Shown here: one piece after another, positions 36,501 to 45,500 of the stretch
How positions within the stretch are numbered: position 1 is the stretch's first letter
How the letters are laid out: every line of letters begins with the position of its first letter
Assembly: GCA_039566865.1 (NCBI GenBank)
Contig: CM076949.1
Span: 4,865,501 to 4,929,500, forward strand
Reading direction: 5' to 3'
DNA from: Aurelia coerulea
Taxonomy: Eukaryota; Cnidaria; Scyphozoa; Semaeostomeae; Ulmaridae
DNA length: 64,000 bases
Notes under the pieces: generated by a model
Told to the model about the DNA's origin: nothing
Seen by the model: only the letters and a program-made list of their open reading frames with translations
Databases searched by the model: none
Made by a program: the position numbers and the translations under genes

Positions 36501-39500
36501 GTTATCTAATAATGGAGCCCCTTCATTATATCGCTACTTTTCAATTCTTAATCAAACATCGAACACTTTTTCTGGGACACCCTGTAGATTGTGATAATTA
36601 CAATTAGTTCGGTATTATTTCTTATACTCACCGTCCAGTGCAGCAAAGAAGATGTCTTTATTGAGACACCTTCTATTACAATATTTAAACTTCTTAAAGG
36701 GGCTGGGTCACGTAAAGTACACAAATTTCTCTCGAAACGATGATTTTACATTTTATTTTGACAGGCCATATCACACAGATTTTCCACTATCTTTCTCGAA
36801 ATGAAAATGTTATTTGAAAGATGGACGCTTGAATTTTGTAGAGAAACAAAGAGAGCATTCATATGTTGTAAGATTACAGAGATATAGATATGGATTTCCA
36901 AGAGTGCATTCCTTGTGGGTTCATCCCATCCACCAAAATTTGTGCAAAACACAATGAATTCACTGTCTCTCCGTAATACCGACACGGATCTCAGAATACC
37001 TCGCTTTGCAACCTCTTACGGGCAACGTAGTTTCTCATATCGAGATGTAACTGTGTGGAATAAACTTAGCACAGAAATAAAAAATGCCCCTTCACTGGCC
37101 ACTTTCAAAAATTTGCTGAAACAAGCTTTGAAGAATCAAAGGGTGTGAAAGTTCTCGTGCAGCATCAAACTTTTTCTGTTCCAACCAGAACATATTGTAT
37201 ATAAAGTTTTATTTTTCTTTGTAATACAGGTTGCTTTGTAATTTATTCATGTAATTAGGTTAGTTAGGTTTTTAAGCAGGGCACATTGAAATCAGTGTAT
37301 TTGATTCTACTGAATGTATAACCCTGTTAAAATAAATAAAAGTGAAATGAAATGAAATGAAATAAAATGAAATGAAATGAAATGAACACGTGTGGGAAAC
37401 AATGCAGATTATAGAGATAACAGGTTTGTTTACGGTTACGTGACCCAGCCCCTTTATATGAAACTGGTTCCATTTTTTGCAGACTTGAGATCATGTAGAG
37501 TTGTATAGTTTATTTGAATTAGCGTTTCAAATATTGTATTTGTTCTCGAATTCATAAATTCTGAATTTGTATTTTAACAGCAATATCCGTTGCCAGAACC
37601 TCAAAGTCCTCCGATCACCAAAGGTACGAACAAGTTATTTCAGAACCAAATTGATACGTTCTGTTTTTTCTTTTCCTGACCAAACTATTACAGTCTGTTT
37701 CTCACAAGCAAAAGTGCAGCTGAAAAATTTTGCCCGAACATCCCAGCATTATATTGAACATTTTAGCAATTAAAAATTTGATCAGAAGATGTCCTTTTTA
37801 CTCCAAAGAATTGTACCCTTACTGAGACTAATGTTGGCCTTGTCAGAAGGAAATAAGATCTTTTCAATTTCAAACTATTTTGAAAAGACATCCAACGCAA
37901 TGACTTTCCTTTCATTTCTATAAACACAGTCTCAACACTTACGGAAGATATGATGACTCTTTTGAGTGGTGAGATTGCATCTGAATTTCAAGATGTGGAA
38001 TTAATGTTGGATGGAAACCCTATTCGAGCTCACAAAGTTAGTATTAGTAAGCATAGGTTCCAAATCTTTAAAAAGGTTGGTGTAAAATTCAATGACCTAT
38101 TTCTTTGAACTGAATGACTTCAAAGGAACTTTAGCTATTTCTCAAAAGCTCTACCTTTGGACCTTTCTGAAATTCTCAATATTTTCAGAATTAGAGTGTT
38201 TTTCTTCTTTTTGAAGAATTCAAGAAAAATTTTCAAAAAAACTTAAAATCATCATAATTTCTAAACTGTTTTACGCAACATGAAATAATTTCAAAGAAAA
38301 CCATAGTTTATGGATGTCTACAATATGATATCAAGCAAAAGTCTGTCACTCTTCTGGTTTATGATTTAGAAATTTGATGACGCCTTATCCTCAAATGAGT
38401 TGAAATTTAATATACGCTGTAATTTCGAAAAATATTCAAATACTTTCTTAAAAGTCTAACGGTAGCATTATAGATAAGTATCTAAAGTTTCTTTCAAGCC
38501 ATTCAATCAGAAGAAATAGGTCATTGAATTGTACACCCACCTTTTTACGCAGAGTAAACATTTGGAACCTATGCTGTATTAGTATCATTATTTACAGTTA
38601 TAAGTGACTGCAATACATAGCATAGGGCTCAAATCTTTAAAAGAGTCGGTATAAAATTCTATTACAATTTTCTTTGAAATAAATGACTTGGCAGGAACTT
38701 AGGGCTTTTGCTGTAAATCTGCCGCGGAAATTCATTGATATCTTGATTAGTATCAAAATGGCAGCATTTATCAAATTTGAGGCTATGACGTCATCAAATT
38801 TATAAATCCTAAACCAGAAAGGCTACAGATTTCTGCTTGCCATCATATTGTAGACCTTCATAAACTATTGTTTTCCTGAAGGTTATATCATATTTTCTCT
38901 ATTGGTTTAGGATTTACGATGATTTCAATTTTGTCAAAATTTTCCATAAATTTTTTCAAAAATAATTAAATTGCCGCCATTTTGAAAAAAATCAAGATAT
39001 CAAAAAATTTTCACGGCAGATTTACAGCAAAGTACCATAAGTTCCTTTCAAGCCATTCAATGCAAAGAAAAATGTCACAGAATTTTACACCCACCTTTTT
39101 AAAGATTTAAAAGATTTGAGCCCTATGCTGCAATGCATATTTTTTATTCATATTCCATTAAAAATTTTACTTTACATATTATTGATTACTCTATGCACAA
39201 ACTACGTCACACTAGTACAAAAACGATACCATGGGGAGCAAAAGACTATGACTGCCCCTGGCCATTATATGAAAAACGTTAAACTGCATACAATTGCACG
39301 TGTATGCTACACACCACGATCAAAAGCCTATAAATTAGAGTCTGTCAAACATTACATGTTAGGCCAGGGCTGTAGCAACCCAAAATAATATCTATATTTA
39401 TGCTTGTAAGCGGTTTTGGCTCACCAGGTAGAATATGTAAATTGACGAGAATTTAAAAACTCAATACACCTAGCTTAATTAAGTGTTTCCAACTTCATCC

Positions 39501-42500
39501 TTAAAATTGACGAATTTGAAAAGTTCGACTAAATTTAAGGCTTCCTTTTTGTATTGTCCTTGGACTCAATTACATGTTTCTTTCACTTTGATTTTCTATT
39601 TTTGCATTTACTTTTGATCGAGCTTCACAATATTTGAAAATGTATAAATTTAATCTTGTTTCAGCCCATCCTTGCAGCCAGAAGCAGGTATAGCATAACG
39701 TTTATGTTATGTTTATCTAATTTATATTGCTGAATTCAGCAATTCCAATTGAAGGTTGCTCGTTAGCAAGCACGTAATTTGTACCCAACTCTTTTGGTTG
39801 ACTTAAACTCCTGAGGCTAGAAATTTTGTCTTGTACTGTCGCCAGAAGAAGATCAGAGATTATTTTTTGAAACTTAGAGTACCATTGTTTGAAACTAAGG
39901 CTAGCGCCACAGCAAATTTCTCTGAGAAAGCGTTCTTTGTATTGGAATCATATTGGAAAGTTTTGGAATTAATCACATCTGTCCTATGATTGTCAAGGAT
40001 TCCTTGGTAGGAGTTGAAATTTCTCAAGCCCTAACCTGATGCTGAAAGAAAGTCATTGATCCTGATTTAAAAATTATGGAAATGTTGAATAGTGGTTTAT
40101 AAAATTTGAATCATGGTGCTTGAATACTCTATTGTATCTTTCTTTTCTTTGCAGTTATTTCGAAGCAATGTTTCGGTCTTTCAATCCGGAAAACAACAGA
40201 GTTAATGTAAGTATTAAACGTTGATAATGAGAAATTAGTTTTGACTCCATTTGAAATACATAGATATGAAAATAGATATCGCTCTTAGCAAACTAAAATC
40301 TGCTTAAGAAATTCATGGCTCGAGCGAATTGGGAATACAGCACACCACATTGTTGAATTATTGTATCATTTCCAGTTCTCACAACTCAATATGAGTACGG
40401 CAGTTCCAAGTATTGAAGGTGGTATGGCGCAGTGGTATAATCCTCTGACGTTGCAGTCAGAACAGTCAGACGCCCAAGTAGAGCCCCACCACCTGAGCGT
40501 CCTAGCAAGGGGTCGCGGACTCGATCAGGTCTTCTCTGATTCTGCTATCCCAGCGCTGGTGCTAAAAACCGCAACTTCATCTTCACCTTCAGTACTCTTG
40601 CCAAAACAACTAGTCAACACACACATGCGTTTCATTTTACTTTTTTTTTCTGATAAACAGGGAAGAACTGAAGAACATTTTCCCACCAAAGAAATTTGGT
40701 TTCAGGTCTGGGCTAGAAAATAAGTCTCTCATTAGCTACGAGGCTTGTGAATCATGGATAAGGGTCATTTTAGGCAATTCTTTCTTTATTCTAATGGTAA
40801 ATTTAAACCAATAATCTTGTGGAGGAAAAATTTATCCTTTCATATGAGCCGTGTCTGCCATTTCCAAGACCAAGCGGCTGTCTCAAGTCTCGCTTTACTT
40901 GCTGAAATGGTGTATCGATTTGTGTGTGCAACGTTTATCTAATTCGTATATCCTTGCTTATCTATTTCAGGTATCAATTGGAGAAATGGTGCCCTCGCCG
41001 CAATCCTTTGACTCGCTAGTTCGATACATTTATTTTGGTGATGTCACAATGCCTCCAGAAGATTCACTCTACCTGTTTTCAGCTCCTTTTTACTATGGAT
41101 TCACTAACAGCAGATTACAGGTTTGCATAAATCTTTTGTCTGCAGCTATCTTCCCTGTATGATTCAACCTGTTCTCAATCTCATCTCTATTGCATCAGCA
41201 CTTCAGCATCCATTTTCATTCCTCAGTCATTCCTTTACATTTTTGTATTGTTCAAGTGAAAAACTTCCGATTTCTTTTGTAACCAGTTTTTTATCAGTCC
41301 TGAAATGATTTTGTCACATTAATTCATCGTAGGCCTACTGTAAGCAAAATCTAGAGATGAATGTCTCAGTCAAAAATGTTATTCAGGTATGTATCCTCTA
41401 CAGCTTGCAGGAACGGATGTTATGCATTCATGGTTTACTCAAAATACCACCATTGTAGTATTAACTTATTGCTATTATACCGTTGCTCGTTTTCACCAAA
41501 GTCCAGAGTTTAAAAGCTTTGAGTCATGATAAATAGACATGCTTGCCGTTTATCATGTGACCCTTGTGATAAAGATTAAGTATCACTCCTAGTAAACAAA
41601 AGAGATCCGCTGTAATTCAATGCGTTTCATGTGATCAGTTTAATTTCTCATGCACTTCAACCAATCATATGCACCATTGAAGACCATGAGTCAGCAGATT
41701 TCGCATGTTTTGGTGTATGCAAGATAAGGTTCAAATCCTTACTGGTTGCCAGAGCATGCGGAAATCATCCAATTTCATGCTTGTCAGCCAATGAGATCAC
41801 AGCTTTCTAGCCCCTGGAGACAAAATCGGTCGTTTGAGGTAAATTTTCTAGTACCCTCACTAAAACTGAAATGGATGCTAGAATACTTCAGTTATTCGCA
41901 ATTTTTTTTGATAAATCAGTTGTGGGGATGTCCGCCCAGAGTTGTTTACATGTTTAGGCACATAGCTTGTTTGGGGCCGGAGCTGCGTTCATTTTCCGGT
42001 CGAAGAATATTGACCTTCGTTGAAATATCTATAGAAATCGCTACAAATGAGATATAAAGATAAGAATTTTAGCAATTATGCATACTGACCTGAGCAATAA
42101 CCCAAACTCCTTTACTGCTATCATATCTCAAAATTTGAGGCAATTTCTAATGATTTCTGGTAGAGATATCATTTGGACCTAAGCTAGTCCTCGCTTAAAA
42201 CTCATTCCATTGCACTTAAAAAGTAGTGGTAAAATTCTAGAGCTGAATAATGCACTTACCCATGACTCAGGCACCAGTTTGACTTGGTTTGCCTTTTTTA
42301 CATTAGCAAATTTTTATAAGAAACGACCAGTTGTGGGTGAATTGCAAAAACTTCCCTCGGTCCATATTTTTATCTGCACAGTCTATCCGCTTCAAACAAC
42401 AAACAGTGAACTTTGTATCTTAAAATTCTTGCATTACAAAGCATTCCTATAGAACGATTCCATGCGCCTTAGCGAGACACTCATGAATTGTTTTCACGCA

Positions 42501-45500
42501 TTTGGTTCAATCAGTCAATGCAAACAAACAAAAGTGCAAAACCGGGTATCTTTTTTAGCAAACCCAAAACAATGTTTTGTTCTTTTTATGTTTTGCATTG
42601 ATTGAAATAAGAACGAAAAGAACGAAATGCGTGAATACAATTCACGAGTGCCTCGCTAAAGCGCATGGAATCGTTCAAAAGGAATGTTCTGTGATGCAAG
42701 ACTTTTATGATACAATGTCAAAGTTCACTGTTTGTTGTTTGAAGCGGAGAATCTGTGTAGAGAAGAATATGGACCGAGGAAAGTTTTTGCAATTCGCCCA
42801 CAACTGGTTGTTTCTTACAAAAATTTGGCAAATTAAAGAAGGCAAACGAAGTCAAACTGGTGTCTGAGTCATGGGTAAGCGTATTATCTAGCTCAAGAAT
42901 TTTACCATTACTTTTTAAGTGCAATGGAATGAGTTTTAAGCGAGGACTAGCTTAGGCCCAAATGATGTCGCTACCAGAAATCGTTAGAAATCGCCTCCAA
43001 TTTTGAGATATGATAGCAGTGAAAGAGTTTCGGTTATTGCTCAGGTCAGTATGCGTAATCGCTGAAATTCTTATCTGTATATCTCATTTGTAGCGATTTC
43101 TACAGATATTTCAAGGAAGGTCAATATTCTTCGACCGGAAAATGAACGCAGCTCCGGCCCCAAACGAGCTGTGTGCATAAACATGTAAACAACTCTGGAC
43201 GGACATCCCCACAACTGATTTATCAAAAAAAATTGCGAATAACTGAAGTATTCTAGCATCCATTTCAGTTTTAGTGAGGGTACTAGAAAATTTACCTCAA
43301 ACGACCGATTTTGTCTCCAGGGGCTAGAAAGCGGTGATCTCATTGGCTGACAAGCATGAAATTGGGTGATTTCCGCATGCTGTGACAACCAGTAAGGATT
43401 TGAGCCTTATCTTGGTGTATGCAGTCTATTTAACATGACTCAATGCTTGTAAACATACTGGGTGACGCAAAAAAGTTGAAATGTTTGGCGGTTTATGGAA
43501 TAAAGAGTATGTGGCCGATACTCAAAACTGAAATGTTCACCTATCAGTCAAAGAGTAACTTAAAGAGGCTCCGTCGCCAAAATGTAAACTTTAAATGTGA
43601 AAATTTTGTTTGGTAAAAGCACTCAACTTTTAGACCCAAAACTAAGGAAATGCTGGCAAGGGGTTTGTATGGGAACGAGAATTCCACCTCTGATTCTGGT
43701 CCATCATTTACTTGCCATGGATCAGATCAAGAATTTAAATATCAATTGCACGTCAGTGACGCGATTCGAACCCACGACTTTTGTGGACAGAAGACGAGCA
43801 AGCTAACCACCACGCTACCATTTATCATTAAGAACGTTTTATTCTCCTTTAGATACTCGAAGCAGCACACAGCATTGGGGCTATGGATATGGAAAGACAT
43901 GCATTGAGTATTATTGTACAGCATTTTCCAAAGGTAATATTTTTTAATGCTTGACGAAAAAATTTGGACATGTTAATTCCTTTCAAGGCTGCATTTAAGG
44001 TTTGCATTCGTATATTGGTGTTTTGCCTGGAAATTTGGATTGCTCATATTAAAACAGCGAGTATTAGCATATTTATACAAAGATACAAATAGAAGCATTT
44101 GTTGCGTTTATTTGCATATTTTTATTTTGCCTGGCAATTATTATTATTATCAATTTCTTTACCGTTGGATACATGAAAATATAGCTAAAAGTAATCAGCT
44201 AATTAATTCCAACGTTAGTTAAAATTTTAAAATACAAATGTTACATCAGAAAAAAGGGGATAAAATATTTACAATTCATCAAAAGTATACAGTATAAAAG
44301 CATAAAAGTGTATAAAAGCAGATATTCAAATATTATCATCATAAAAAGCCCAAGTTCGGAATAAAAACGCGGCATAATTTACATGGGTAATTTTCTCCCT
44401 TCCAATTTTTTATTTTTGTTTTCAACTAACAAAGAGATTCTGAGTTTCGTATAGTTGGTGGTAACGTTTGCCACAGCTGTGGACCTTTAAATCGGATGCT
44501 TTCTGTCCTGTTGTTGACAGATCTCACCCTAGGTTGGAAGAATTCGTTATTGTTACGCAAATTGTAATGACTTTCATTTTCGCAGAAAATTTCGTGCATG
44601 AATGAAGGGCTCAGGTTATTTTTTGTTTTGTACATCTCAGTCATAAGTAACTGCAAGTTTTTTTGCATGAATCGTAACGGCACAGTCCTTCTCTAATAGC
44701 TCACTATAAGTAGATTCGGTATCCTTATAAGTAATTCTCAGAGCCCTTTCCTGTATATTGTTAATTTTTTGGCTGAGCTGCCTGCTGTGAAACATCCATA
44801 TTAAAGGACAGTATTGAAACTGACTGGTAATAAATGCCCTCATGAGTGTTCTTAGTTTGCTCTGATCCATGTAAGGGGATATGCGAGCAAGTGCATAAAG
44901 TTTATTGCTAGCCTTTTGACACAATTTGGAAACATGATTACCAAAGGAAAGTTTGCTATCAATTTGAACTCCGAGTAGCTTCTCTTCGGAGCTATTTACA
45001 ACATCAGCATTTCCAATCCTAACAGTAACAGGATCATCACACCTCTGCCCAAGAACCAACAGATGGCATTTATCTGCATTTAATTTCATAAAGTTGTCGG
45101 CAAACCATTCTAAAGCTACACTACAGTCATTTTCAAGCCTATGAGCTATATTGTCCAGGTTCTTATCGCAGGCATATATTGTAGTATCATCTGCATAATT
45201 ACATATATCCGAGTTTTGAATGAAGAGTAGAAGATCATTAATGTATATATTGAATAACAGAGGCCCTTTTTTATAGCATTTTTCATGTCAGTCAAAATAA
45301 CAGTGTCAGTCATGTCAGGCAAAATACTAAGCTCCGAACATTTCAAGCATTGATCGAGCAATGGTCCAATAAATACATTATGGCATGGCATACGTTTGTC
45401 GTAGATACTATTGATGCATTTATTGATGCTGGGTATCGTCCTTGTGGTGTTGTAAAGTGGTTCATTGGCTTGATAACGGGCTGTGCTTAAAATGTCGTGC

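Larger units (their letters stand above)
29620..37623 (+). other. LZTR1: LZTR1 first BTB-BACK unit (exons 10-16)
   Basis: BTB1 starts at [10 protein letters not shown] (end of exon 10) and continues through exons 11-12 ([29 protein letters not shown]). BACK1 occupies exons 13-15 ([28 protein letters not shown]). Exon 16 is a short Pro-rich linker. BTB domains of this class bind CUL3 and dimerise. Confidence 0.95.

Noticed and set aside
41722..43412. CRISPR-like or origin-like palindromic array
   Set aside because: The palindromes are single long inverted repeats with target-site duplications. There are no regularly spaced identical repeats, and the genome is that of an animal.
43758..43820. 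Functional tRNA gene
   Set aside because: A-box and B-box resemblances exist, but stems do not pair into a cloverleaf that I can draw.
44426..45391. Independent protein-coding gene on the minus strand
   Set aside because: The frames contain a YADD reverse-transcriptase box and LINE tail motifs, are broken by frameshifts, and lie inside an intron.
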